A stretch of DNA of 64,000 bases, from NCBI RefSeq assembly GCF_900009265.2, contig NZ_LR735026.1, positions 195,521-259,520 on the forward strand. Reading direction: 5' to 3'. A program made the position numbers and the translations under genes. The stretch comes from Planktothrix paucivesiculata PCC 9631. GTDB taxonomy: Bacteria; Cyanobacteriota; Cyanobacteriia; Cyanobacteriales; Microcoleaceae. Numbering within the stretch: position 1 is the first letter of the stretch; every line of letters begins with the position of its first letter. A model generated the notes under the pieces. It ran no database searches. It was not told where the DNA came from and was given only the letters and a program-made list of their open reading frames with translations. Positions 8,695-16,663 of this stretch are shown one piece after another.

Positions 8695-8728
8695 GAATTG
8701 TACCCTAAAGTAAGATAAGTTACAATTC
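8695..8728. promoter_or_regulatory. Inverted repeat in divergent promoter region
   Basis: GAATTGTA (8695-8702) and TACAATTC (8721-8728) form a perfect 8-bp inverted repeat with an 18-base spacer, between the divergent SLH gene and the SH3-like gene. It could be an operator or part of overlapping promoters. The rest of 8573-8788 is A+T-rich with no other structure. Confidence 0.35.
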
Positions 8729-8788
8729 TAAAAAATGTTAAATTGTCCATATTTTTTAAATCCTTGTTTAAAGGTTTCTAGCTAAATT

Positions 8789-9235
8789 ATGAAAATCATT
8801 TCCACCCTGTTTTCTGGAATTACCACCACCTTTACCGCCCTGACCTTGGTAACAGGTCTAGCCATAGCTCAAATGGCTGAAGTCCCTAAACCCAATATGA
8901 AAGGAGATTTTATCACGGCAAAAGTTCAGGGAAATCGAGGACTTTATAATAATATAAACTGGTTGGTTGTCGATCCTCAATATCTGAACTGTCGCAATAC
9001 TCCTGAAGGAACAGTTAGGACTCGCTTAGAGTCGGGCGCAATTATGACAGCCCTGTTTTCTAATGATGGAAAAGGCGACGCTATTGTACTTAAAAATGGT
9101 CAATCTTGGTTAAAGGTAGAAAGTATTCATCCATACGGGCCTCGGTTAAATTCTGGAGTCTGTTATGTTCGGGCTAATTCAAAATATATTGCCCCAATTA
9201 ATGGTGATTATCTCGATATGTTTAAAAGGAAATAA
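8789..9235 (+). CDS. Secreted SH3-like small protein
   Basis: A 148-residue protein with an N-terminal signal peptide (KIISTLFSGITTTFTALTLVTGLAIA, cleavage after about residue 27). The mature part has WLVVDPQYLNCRNTPEGTVRTRLESG, resembling a bacterial SH3 (SH3b) domain with a pair of Cys (YLNCRN and GVCYVRA) that could form a disulphide. Likely a periplasmic or cell-wall protein of unknown partner. Its stop is only 5 bases before the next gene, suggesting co-transcription. Confidence 0.7.
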   Translation: MKIISTLFSGITTTFTALTLVTGLAIAQMAEVPKPNMKGDFITAKVQGNRGLYNNINWLVVDPQYLNCRNTPEGTVRTRLESGAIMTALFSNDGKGDAIVLKNGQSWLKVESIHPYGPRLNSGVCYVRANSKYIAPINGDYLDMFKRK

Positions 9236-9240
9236 AAGCC

Positions 9241-10071
9241 ATGCGTTTTATCAATCCCAAAACTGATTTTGCCTTTAAAAAAATATTTGGTTCCTCGGAA
9301 AGTAAGGATATTTTAATCAGTTTCTTGAATGCCCTGGTTTATAATTCTGAGCCAATGATTCAGGATTTAGAGATTATTGATCCTTACCTGGCGCCCAAAG
9401 TCACCGGGCTTAAAGATACTTATTTAGACGTTAAAGCTCAACTTAATACGGGTGAAATTGTAATTATTGAGATGCAGGTGATCAATGTAGAAGCCTTTAC
9501 AAAAAGAGTCTTATATAATGCAGCTAAAACCTATTCTCTACAATTAGATGTGGGACAGGGATATCGGTTTTTAAAACCTGTTATTGCTTTAACAATTACG
9601 GATTTTATTCAATTTGAAAATACTGATTCTTGGATTTCTCACTTTATTTTTAAGGAGAAAGTTCAAAACTTTAATTATTCCGAGAATGAATTAGAGTTAG
9701 TGTTTGTGGAATTACCTAAATTTCAAAAATCCTTAGAACAATTAGAAACTTTAACGGATAAATGGATTTATTTTATGCAAAGTGCTAGAACTTTAGAAAC
9801 GGTTCCTGAAACCTTAGAAACTGTCCCTCAAATTCAACGGGCTTTTCAAATTGCTAATCAAACTAATTTAACCCGCGAGGAACTCGATGAAGTTGAAAAA
9901 GTGGAACTGTTTTTACAAGATCAAAGAAATGCAATTAGTTTTGCAGAAAGTCAAGCTAGACAAGAAAAAGCGAGAGAAATTGCTCGTCAACTCCTGAATA
10001 TTTTAGATGATCAAACTATTAGTCGCACCACGGGGTTAAGTTTAGCAGAAATTCAAAACTTAAGATCCTGA
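9241..10071 (+). CDS. Rpn-family PD-(D/E)XK nuclease / transposase-like protein
   Basis: A member of the Rpn/PDDEXK_2 family (recombination-promoting nuclease or 'putative transposase'). The N-terminus RFINPKTDFAFKKIFG is diagnostic. The nuclease core has LDVKAQLNTGEIVIIEMQ, where the D and the E-x-Q form the variant active site. The C-terminus is charged and helical and ends in DDQTISRTTGLSLAEIQNL, a small HTH-like tail seen in cyanobacterial members. Members are often multicopy and subject to fast turnover. ATG at 9241. At 276 residues it appears full length. Confidence 0.88.
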   Translation: MRFINPKTDFAFKKIFGSSESKDILISFLNALVYNSEPMIQDLEIIDPYLAPKVTGLKDTYLDVKAQLNTGEIVIIEMQVINVEAFTKRVLYNAAKTYSLQLDVGQGYRFLKPVIALTITDFIQFENTDSWISHFIFKEKVQNFNYSENELELVFVELPKFQKSLEQLETLTDKWIYFMQSARTLETVPETLETVPQIQRAFQIANQTNLTREELDEVEKVELFLQDQRNAISFAESQARQEKAREIARQLLNILDDQTISRTTGLSLAEIQNLRS

Positions 10072-10083
10072 TTTTTTCAATAA

Positions 10084-10803
10084 TTAAGAGGAATATCGAC
10101 CGTATTTTGCGATCGCATTTTCCTCTGAATTTTGTTGATTTGTTAACCACGCCCAAAGTTGATCACCCTGGGAAAAATGCCACCATTCATTCGGATGTTG
10201 TTGAAATCCTGTTGATAGCATAACTTGGGACAAAATTAGACGATTTTGATGATATTCTTTCTCTATTTGATCAGAACTATGCTCAAAATAATTAGGATAG
10301 GATAGAGGAGAAATCTGATCAATTTCCGAACCCATATTTAATATTTTCCCCTTATGATCAACTAAAGTAATATCCAAAGCCGCACCCGTACTATGGGGGG
10401 GAGGAGTGGCGGGATCTAAGCTCGGAGCCGCCCAAAATTTATCCACTTCTGCTAATATAGATTCGTGTTGTTCGGCGGAAAGATTGTCTGGTGTTAATCC
10501 CCGTTCTTCTAATAGTTGTTTGTATGAATAATTTACCATAAATTGTTGCACTTCTACGGGACGATAGGCGTCAAAAATTAATATCTTCCAGTTAGGATAA
10601 TGCTTGTTTAATTGCACTTGTGCTGCGAGTAAACGTTCTAAAACACATTGTCTTAAATAATAGGGAGAATCTACCGACGAAAAATGATAGGGTGCTCCTA
10701 ATTTTTGATAAGCATGGGGAGTTTCTACTACAAATTTTTCCAGGGGAATATTAACCAAAGGTTCCCCACATTCTTGAATCGAAATTTGTTGATAAGGTTT
10801 CAT
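10084..10803 (-). CDS. D-alanyl-D-alanine dipeptidase (VanX/DdpX-like, M15D)
   Basis: A zinc dipeptidase cleaving D-Ala-D-Ala, in the M15D family. Conserved parts are FDAYRP (with the arginine), HSTGAALDITLVD (His and Asp zinc ligands), and EWWHFS (catalytic Glu and third zinc ligand). All catalytic residues are present. No signal peptide, so it is probably cytoplasmic, where it would serve peptidoglycan turnover or recycling rather than glycopeptide resistance: no vanHA partners are nearby. Confidence 0.9.
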   Translation of the reverse strand: MKPYQQISIQECGEPLVNIPLEKFVVETPHAYQKLGAPYHFSSVDSPYYLRQCVLERLLAAQVQLNKHYPNWKILIFDAYRPVEVQQFMVNYSYKQLLEERGLTPDNLSAEQHESILAEVDKFWAAPSLDPATPPPHSTGAALDITLVDHKGKILNMGSEIDQISPLSYPNYFEHSSDQIEKEYHQNRLILSQVMLSTGFQQHPNEWWHFSQGDQLWAWLTNQQNSEENAIAKYGRYSS

Positions 10804-10820
10804 AATATTGGTTAATTCTA

Positions 10821-10844
10821 AGTAGTAAGCCCTTTAGGGCTTAG
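10821..10844. repeat. AGTAGTAAGCCC...GGGCTTA palindromic repeat
   Basis: AAGCCC-TTTA-GGGCTT forms a 6-bp hairpin (10827-10842) preceded by AGTAGT. A second copy with a different loop is at 29278-29300 in the opposite orientation (loop GGTC). This appears to be a dispersed repeat family whose loops vary while stems are kept. Confidence 0.7.
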
Positions 10845-10852
10845 AGGTACTG

Positions 10853-11515
10853 TTAAGATTTTCGGGACGCAATTAAAGCATAAAATGGATCGCTTCCTCC
10901 CATTCCTAACATTTGCATAAATAGAGGAGTTTTTGATTGACTAGCAATAACTTTGGGGCTATTAAATCCGGGTAAATCATTGATTTTAACCGAATTAATA
11001 TAGCCTTTAACTAATTCTATTCTATCAGGTTCTGTTGCTTCTCGCCAGGCGGAGATCGCTTTTTGATAAAACATTCGATTAGAAAAGCTAATAATAGTAA
11101 TTCCACCCGGTTTTAAGATTCGATGAATTTCGGATAAAATTGCTTCAGGATATTGTAAATATTGGATGGAAACACAAATTAAGACCGCATCAAAATCTTG
11201 ATCGGATAGGGGAAGTTTGAGATCTTGGTTTAAGTCTTGAACAAAATAATGATCCAGTTGAGAATTTTTAGTTAATTCTTCCTCATTCATTCCATGTCCT
11301 TCAACATGGGAAAATTGAATTTCAGTTGGAAGATGGGACACCCAACTACTCATTAAATCTAAAATCCGAGTTTGGGGTTTAAGATGCTTTTGATACAGAG
11401 TGGTTAACTGATCAATAAACCCTTCATCAACGTGGGTTACAAAGCGAGGAAACGAGTAAAATAGTGAGTCCTCTGTCTCGTCTAATTTAATCCGTTCATG
11501 GCGTTGGAGTAACAT
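10853..11515 (-). CDS. Class I SAM-dependent methyltransferase
   Basis: A 220-residue protein with a type-11 methyltransferase fold. FDAVLICVSIQYLQYPEAILSEIHRILKPGGITIISFSNR is the usual motif IV to post-motif II stretch. Motif I (TRILDLMSSW) is atypical, lacking the glycine-rich GxGxG and having DLMSSWVSHLP instead, a form seen in some cyanobacterial relatives. The substrate is unknown. It lies 49 bases upstream of the VanX-like gene on the same strand; a hairpin repeat sits between them. Confidence 0.82.
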   Translation of the reverse strand: MLLQRHERIKLDETEDSLFYSFPRFVTHVDEGFIDQLTTLYQKHLKPQTRILDLMSSWVSHLPTEIQFSHVEGHGMNEEELTKNSQLDHYFVQDLNQDLKLPLSDQDFDAVLICVSIQYLQYPEAILSEIHRILKPGGITIISFSNRMFYQKAISAWREATEPDRIELVKGYINSVKINDLPGFNSPKVIASQSKTPLFMQMLGMGGSDPFYALIASRKS

Positions 11516-11671
11516 AATTCTATTGATCCTAATAGATGCTATGGTTTTGAAAATCCGAATATTAAGAATTGTATACTAATTTTGATCCAATGGGTATAAT
11601 TATTCTAATATTGATTAATAAATCAAATATATCATGATTCAGAATCGCTATTAAAAACACCCTAGAAACCC

Positions 11672-13195
11672 ATGCCTCGCACACCTACATTATCCTTTGA
11701 TCGGGGTACACTTTTATTACATCCTCCCCCAAAAGGGAAAACTTGGATTGATTTTGTGACCTGGGATGATCGGGTAGAAAAATTTAGAAGTCCAGCTTTT
11801 TATTATCGTAATTTAGTAGAAACTTTACGCAAAAATCAAGTCGATTTTATTGATCAAGCTCATAATTTTAACCCATTAGAATTAACTCCTAGTTTTGAAA
11901 TGCCTCCCTATCCTCATCAACAGGAAGCATTAGCAGCTTGGCAAGCGGTAGGAAGTCAAGGAGTGGTGGTTTTACCCACAGCTTCCGGGAAAACCTATTT
12001 AGCTCAATTGGCGATGCAAGAGACAGGATATAGTAGCTTAATTGTTGTGCCAACCTTGGATTTAATGCACCAATGGTATGCCCATTTATTGGCGGCTTTT
12101 CCTGATATTGAAATTGGATTATTAGGAGGAGGATCGAAGGATAGAACCCCGATTTTAGTGGCAACTTATGATAGTGCAACGATTCATTCTGAAACCTTGG
12201 GAAATAAATATGGACTGTTAATTTTTGATGAATGCCATCATTTACCCACGGACTTTTATCGGGTTATTGCGGAATATTCCCTCGCTCCTTATCGTTTGGG
12301 ACTAACAGCAACTCCTGAACGTTCAGATGGTAGACATAGTGATTTATCCTTGTTAATTGGGTCTACAGTTTATCGTAAAACTCCGGAAGATTTAGCAGGA
12401 ACGGCATTAGCAAATCATCGGGTTGTACAAATTTTAGTTAAACTTTCTCCCAAGGAAAGAGAGACTTATCAAGAACAAATGAAAATCAGGAACGAGTTTA
12501 TTAAAGAGAATAATATTAAATTATCGAGTTTAGATGGTTGGAAACAATTTGTAATGTTAAGTGCGCGATCGCCTTTAGGAAGACGAGCAATGTTAGCGCA
12601 CCGACAAGCTAAAGAAATATCATTATGTACTAACGGAAAATTGAGGATATTAGCCGATTTATTGAGTCAACATCATCTGGAAAAAACCTTGATTTTTACC
12701 GCCGATAATTCAACAGTTTATAAAATTTCTCAAAGTTTTTTAATTCCCGCTATTACCCATCAAACCCCTGTAAAAGAACGCCATGAAATCTTAACTAAAT
12801 TCCGAGCCGGAGACTATAAAACCCTAGTTGCATCCCATGTTTTAAATGAAGGAGTGGATGTTCCTGATGCTAAGATAGCAATTATTTTATCAGGGACAGG
12901 TTCAGAACGAGAATATATTCAACGGTTAGGCCGAGTTTTACGCAAAGGAAATACCCCCAATAAACAGGCGATTTTGTATGAAGTTGTAACAGAAGATACC
13001 AGCGAGGAACGCACATCCCAACGTCGTAAAGGAGAAACATCATCTAAACCCCAACCGCCCAAAAAATCCTCTAATTCTGATTACCAACAGTTAGATATAT
13101 TTCAACCTAAACCGTTATATGGGATTCAAAATACCCCAAGCAAACGGGTTGCAGAATCCTCGGAAATATGGAATAATCAAGAAGAATCCGAATAA
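11672..13195 (+). CDS. XPB-like SF2 DNA helicase
   Basis: A 507-residue superfamily 2 helicase related to XPB/RAD25. Motif I is PTASGKT (102-108), motif II DECHH (186-190), motif III LTATPERSD (211-219). Motif V is HVLNEGVDVPDAKIAI and motif VI QRLGRVLRKG. The N-terminal 75 residues precede the helicase core, as in bacterial XPB. The last 70 residues are polar and low-complexity. In archaea and many bacteria XPB works with the nuclease Bax1 in DNA repair. A Bax1-like gene lies one gene downstream on the same strand, which supports the assignment. Confidence 0.9.
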   Translation: MPRTPTLSFDRGTLLLHPPPKGKTWIDFVTWDDRVEKFRSPAFYYRNLVETLRKNQVDFIDQAHNFNPLELTPSFEMPPYPHQQEALAAWQAVGSQGVVVLPTASGKTYLAQLAMQETGYSSLIVVPTLDLMHQWYAHLLAAFPDIEIGLLGGGSKDRTPILVATYDSATIHSETLGNKYGLLIFDECHHLPTDFYRVIAEYSLAPYRLGLTATPERSDGRHSDLSLLIGSTVYRKTPEDLAGTALANHRVVQILVKLSPKERETYQEQMKIRNEFIKENNIKLSSLDGWKQFVMLSARSPLGRRAMLAHRQAKEISLCTNGKLRILADLLSQHHLEKTLIFTADNSTVYKISQSFLIPAITHQTPVKERHEILTKFRAGDYKTLVASHVLNEGVDVPDAKIAIILSGTGSEREYIQRLGRVLRKGNTPNKQAILYEVVTEDTSEERTSQRRKGETSSKPQPPKKSSNSDYQQLDIFQPKPLYGIQNTPSKRVAESSEIWNNQEESE

Positions 13196-13273
13196 AAATC
13201 TATGCAATAATTTCAAGGTGTGATATAATTATTGATTATTAGTATGGTTCGCTCATCTCAGGGGACAAAAGTA

Positions 13274-13747
13274 ATGAATTTGACCAACCTGCCTTTATTA
13301 AAAGACTTTAGCATTTTTCCTAAACATACGGGAAATTGGCAAGGAAACTGGATTATTTTCGATGAAAACGGGCAAGAAAAAACTCGATTTACGGCGGTTG
13401 TAACCCAAAATATTGTTGAGAATAAGTGGTTACAAACTAATGTTCAAACCTATAGTAATGGTCAATCAGAAACTCACAATTTCATTGGTACGGTTATCGG
13501 AGAAGGGGAAGTCTTAATTGAAGGTTCAGACTCGGCTTTTGTTAATTATAAATCTATAGCAACAGAACGAGATGATGATTTAATTATTTTCAGGGTTTGG
13601 GATAAAACAACAGGTAAATTAAGAGCCGTTGAAACCATCAATCTGATTAGTCCCTCTGAACGAATTAGAACCACCCAAAGTTTTTATCCAGAAACTGGGA
13701 AATTCAGAGGATTTATGGTAATTACAGAACAAAAAATTGCTGAATAA
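13274..13747 (+). CDS. DUF3598-like lipocalin-fold protein
   Basis: A soluble beta-rich protein of 157 residues. It contains HTGNWQGNWIIFDENGQE near the N-terminus and FRVWDKTTGKLRAVETINL further on, which suggest the DUF3598/lipocalin-like fold found in cyanobacteria and chloroplasts; this is moderate. I use the ATG at 13274, preceded by AGGGG, in place of an upstream in-frame codon at 13232 lacking a ribosome site. It lies between the helicase and the Bax1-like nuclease, so it is probably in their transcript. Confidence 0.62.
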   Translation: MNLTNLPLLKDFSIFPKHTGNWQGNWIIFDENGQEKTRFTAVVTQNIVENKWLQTNVQTYSNGQSETHNFIGTVIGEGEVLIEGSDSAFVNYKSIATERDDDLIIFRVWDKTTGKLRAVETINLISPSERIRTTQSFYPETGKFRGFMVITEQKIAE

Positions 13748-13797
13748 AAGTTAGTAAAATTTCAGTTTTGCCCTAAATTTATGAGTTGGAATTTCTG

Positions 13798-15039
13798 ATG
13801 CTACCTTCTGAACTTTTAAGTTATAAACAACAGGGCGAAACAGTAATTCCCCTGCGACTAAAAATTGATCCCAAACATATTGATTTAGCAACGGAAGTAA
13901 TTCGTTGTTTTGAAGAATCTGTGAATAAAACCCAAGGGGAATTAAGTAAACGCTTACAGGAATTTGAAGGGGATAGTCCAGACTATAGGTTAAAAAGAGG
14001 GTTAGCCCATTTATTAAGAAGTGGTTTTTGTACTTTTGAGATAGTTAGTCCCTTAGAACCTGTGGAATTACGACAAAAAGTATTTACCTTATCCGCCAAA
14101 ACAATACCCAGTTTAGCCTCGACAGAACAAACCTTAGAACAGTTAGCAACTCAACTAAGTCAAGACTTAAATCGAGAGGTTTTATCCCATCAAATTTTAT
14201 CAGGTCTTTATGCAGATTTACAGGAAAATCGGATTTTAACCCAATTAGATTCTCCCACTCCAGAGGCGTTATTACATCGGTATAATTTATCTCAAGTTCA
14301 GGGGATTTTCTATCAAGCTAGTCAAATTATTATTAACGCCTATCGTAATGATCCAGGGGAATATAAACTCTTATTTCGCTATTTAAAATTATTCCAATTA
14401 ATGACTTATATTGAGGGAGATGCAGATCGAGGTTTTACTTTAACTATTGATGGCCCAACGAGTTTATTTAAAGCTAGTACCCGCTATGGTTTATCCTTAG
14501 CTAAAATGATTCCCGCCTTACTTCATGTTACCAAATGGAGTTTAAAAGCTAAATTACAACAACGTGATCCCTATACTCGGGTGATAAAAACGGGTTATTT
14601 TAGTTTAAATTCCGATTGCGGTTTAGTCAGTCATTATCCCCCGGGGAAACCCTATGATAGTATGATTGAACAATCTTTTGCCGAGCGCTGGAATACTTTA
14701 AAAACTGAGTGGAAATTAGAACGGGAAGTCGATTTAATTCCGATTCCAGGGAGTGTAATGATTCCTGATTTTCGCTTAGTTCATCCCGATGGTAGAATGT
14801 TTTTATTAGAGATTATTGGTTATTGGCGACCGGAATATTTACAGAAAAAGTTTTATCAAGTTCAATCTTCTGGCTGTGACTATTTAATATTAGCGATTTC
14901 TGAACGATTGAATTTAGAAAATGCCGGAATTAATATTAATCGTCTGCCCGTCCCTGTAGTTTGGTTTAAGGATAAATTATCTCCCAAGGCGGTATTAGAA
15001 ATTTTAGAAAATCCGGTTGACAATTTTAACAAAAATTAG
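13798..15039 (+). CDS. Bax1-like nuclease (DUF790), partner of XPB helicase
   Basis: DUF790 is the Bax1 family, an XPB-binding nuclease first characterised in archaea, where helicase and nuclease together unwind and cut damaged DNA. This protein has the family N-terminus (MLPSELLSYKQQGETVIP), the ADF-like helical middle, and a PD-(D/E)XK core near the C-terminus: D324 in MIPDFRL and E338 in LLEIIGYWRPEY. The Tyr and Trp following are typical. The start is ATG at 13798, four codons after a weaker TTG. The helicase is two genes upstream. Confidence 0.87.
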   Translation: MLPSELLSYKQQGETVIPLRLKIDPKHIDLATEVIRCFEESVNKTQGELSKRLQEFEGDSPDYRLKRGLAHLLRSGFCTFEIVSPLEPVELRQKVFTLSAKTIPSLASTEQTLEQLATQLSQDLNREVLSHQILSGLYADLQENRILTQLDSPTPEALLHRYNLSQVQGIFYQASQIIINAYRNDPGEYKLLFRYLKLFQLMTYIEGDADRGFTLTIDGPTSLFKASTRYGLSLAKMIPALLHVTKWSLKAKLQQRDPYTRVIKTGYFSLNSDCGLVSHYPPGKPYDSMIEQSFAERWNTLKTEWKLEREVDLIPIPGSVMIPDFRLVHPDGRMFLLEIIGYWRPEYLQKKFYQVQSSGCDYLILAISERLNLENAGININRLPVPVVWFKDKLSPKAVLEILENPVDNFNKN

Positions 15040-15067
15040 CTATAATTAAGCAGAGGTTTAGGTTTTT

Positions 15068-15538
15068 ATGTTTATGTTGGCTCAATCTCCTCGTCCGACT
15101 GAAACCTTATACGACCAAGACTATTATCTCTGGTTGAAAACAACGATTAACCAACTGCGTGTTCATCAGTTTTCACAGGTTGATTTAGAGAATTTACTGG
15201 AAGAATTAGAGACGATGGGGAGAAGCGAAAAACACAAGATTGAAAATTTATTAGTTAAGCTATTTGAGCATCTCCTGAAACTGCAATTTTGGCAAGGGGA
15301 AAGGGAACGAAATCAGGGACATTGGAAAGGGGAAATTATGGCATTTAGGAGACAAATTAACAAGCAACTTAAAACCAGTCCTAGTCTAAAACCTTATATT
15401 TTAGAAATTTTTGATGAATGTTATGAAGATGCGCGGAAAGAAGCGAGCGCTCGTTCTCAACTTCCTTTAGATACTTTTCCAGTAATTTCAATTGGATCTT
15501 TAGAACAAATTTTAGATGAAAATTGGTTTCCGATTTAA
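15068..15538 (+). CDS. DUF29 family protein
   Basis: A 156-residue DUF29 protein, a family very expanded in filamentous and colony-forming cyanobacteria. The pattern YDQDYYLWLKTTINQL, LENLLEELETMGRSEK, and FEHLLKLQFW is diagnostic. Function is not known; they are often next to toxin-antitoxin-like or mobile genes, as here (a HicB fragment follows). AGAGG near 15052 serves as ribosome site. Confidence 0.85.
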   Translation: MFMLAQSPRPTETLYDQDYYLWLKTTINQLRVHQFSQVDLENLLEELETMGRSEKHKIENLLVKLFEHLLKLQFWQGERERNQGHWKGEIMAFRRQINKQLKTSPSLKPYILEIFDECYEDARKEASARSQLPLDTFPVISIGSLEQILDENWFPI

Positions 15539-15563
15539 CTTTTCTCTAATTAGAGGATAAATA

Positions 15564-15710
15564 ATGCACTCTCAATATAGTATTTTAATTCAATGGTCAG
15601 AACAGGATAAAACCTATCTTGTCACTTTACCTGAATTTGGCTCCTATGCTCATACTCATGGCGATACCTATCAGGAAGCTTTGAAAAATGCTGAGGAAGT
15701 GGATGTATAA
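15564..15710 (+). pseudogene. Truncated HicB-type antitoxin
   Basis: A 48-residue reading frame beginning MHSQYSILIQWSEQDKTYLVTLPEF and ending in NAEEVDV. It matches the N-terminal HicB domain (partial RNase H fold) but lacks the helix and DNA-binding tail: the usual sequence would continue after NAEEV with a hydrophobic helix, whereas here a stop follows within four codons. No HicA toxin is present on either side. Likely a decayed antitoxin, or a short standalone member. AGAGG at 15552 precedes it. Confidence 0.65.
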
Positions 15711-16107
15711 CTAATTATATGAAAGATATTAAAGTTCCGTATAAATACGAATTCCCAGTTATGGTTATTTCTGTTAATCAAGACTTACGCAAGCAGGCTA
15801 GATATAGCGTGTCAAAAGTAGGCGATCGCATACCAATGATAATAGCAATCGCCCTAAAAAGTCCTAATTATTTATTTTCCCCCCAATGTTGGGGGCTAGG
15901 GGGCTAGATGGCTTGAAATGTATAGTGTTTAGAATGATCAGGTTATTATGAAGGATTGATCGGCAGTTTTAGAGACTATTTCTCAAGCAGCAATATTTGC
16001 CCCCTAAATCCCCCAACATTGGGGGACTTTAAGAAGTTGTCCTGTTAAAGCGATCAGGAGCAAGTGCCTTATTGGGAGGAATGGGTTTAGCTATCGGTTA
16101 GACTAGA
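15711..16107. other. Decayed intergenic zone
   Basis: No convincing gene. It holds the MITE-like palindromes (15877-16032). To the right, the frame from about 16047 to 16101 reads like the hydrophobic tail of a protein (RSGASALLGGMGLAIG, stop), and to the left of the second palindrome TISQAAIFAP reads openly, so an older gene may have been split here. The 62-codon frame at 15719-15907 looks spurious. Confidence 0.4.
15877..16032. mobile_element. MITE-like element with inverted CCCCCAATGTTGGGGG ends
   Basis: Two inverted copies of a compound palindrome flank about 90 bases. The left copy (about 15880-15906) reads CCCCCCAATGTTGGGGG then CTAGGGGGC. The right copy (about 16001-16028) reads GCCCCCTAAAT then CCCCCAACATTGGGGG. 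Each end can also fold alone. No transposase frame is inside. This motif is a well-known type of dispersed repeat in cyanobacterial genomes, so I call a non-autonomous element. Confidence 0.6.
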
Positions 16108-16266
16108 TTAATTTAGAAACAAATATATAAAATTTATCAAAAAGTAGTGCAAGCGTCCTGAGTCGCTGGTGCAGATATAGGTTTTCTGGGGATAAAAACC
16201 CTCGCAAATATTTTGCTCCTGTTCTAATTGACCCAAGAGAAAATAGCGATCGCTATCAAACTCCAT
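16108..16266 (-). CDS. Small hypothetical protein
   Basis: A 52-residue frame on the minus strand, ATG at 16266, TAA at 16108-16110. It begins MEFDSDRYFLLGQLEQEQN and contains two Cys (NICEG and YICTS) and an aromatic-rich tail. Its composition is protein-like rather than random, and it includes a HIP1 octamer in frame (DSDRY). Unrecognised; it may be the start of a longer gene that has lost its end. Low certainty. Confidence 0.35.
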   Translation of the reverse strand: MEFDSDRYFLLGQLEQEQNICEGFYPQKTYICTSDSGRLHYFLINFIYLFLN

Positions 16267-16291
16267 AACTTAACTTTGTTTCATTAACCTG

Positions 16292-16582
16292 TTAATTTTG
16301 TTTAATTTCGATAAATTCAATCTGCGGTAAAAGAGGATCTTTAACCATCGCAATCCCCGTAAATCCCCAGCGCTGTAAAATTGGTTTAATTTGATAACCC
16401 GTAACCGATTCTACCGCAAACCGATCTTTGACATCCCGGGCGTGTTTGTTTAAATAACTCAAAGCATCAAAATTTTCTGAAAATAATAATAAATAGGCCG
16501 ATGGACTATCGGGGTCAGGATGGGAGGTAACATAACGTCCATCGGCTTTAGAGCGAAGAATATAATAAACTTCAGAGAGCAT
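16292..16582 (-). CDS. Conserved hypothetical protein
   Basis: A 96-residue protein starting MLSEVYYILRSKADGRYVTS. It has alternating strands and helices and a final beta segment (LLPQIEFIEIK). No motif I recognise. ATG at 16582 with GGAGA at about 16588-16592 on the minus strand gives a good ribosome site. It lies downstream of no obvious operon partner. Confidence 0.65.
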   Translation of the reverse strand: MLSEVYYILRSKADGRYVTSHPDPDSPSAYLLLFSENFDALSYLNKHARDVKDRFAVESVTGYQIKPILQRWGFTGIAMVKDPLLPQIEFIEIKQN

Positions 16583-16663
16583 TTAAACCGTCTCCTTAAA
16601 AGTGCAAACTGGGTTAAACCCAATTTATTTTGATTCTATTACCTCCATTTTACATCTAAAATT

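Noticed and set aside
10084-10803. VanX-like gene as glycopeptide-resistance determinant
   Set aside because: No vanHA or regulatory vanRS genes are adjacent; stand-alone members serve peptidoglycan turnover.
15719-15907. 62-codon open frame after the HicB fragment
   Set aside because: It runs into the MITE palindrome at its end, contains no recognisable pattern and has no ribosome site.
15877-16032. CRISPR array suspected from repeated GGGGG/CCCCC units
   Set aside because: Only two inverted palindromes are present with no direct repeats and spacers; fits a MITE instead.
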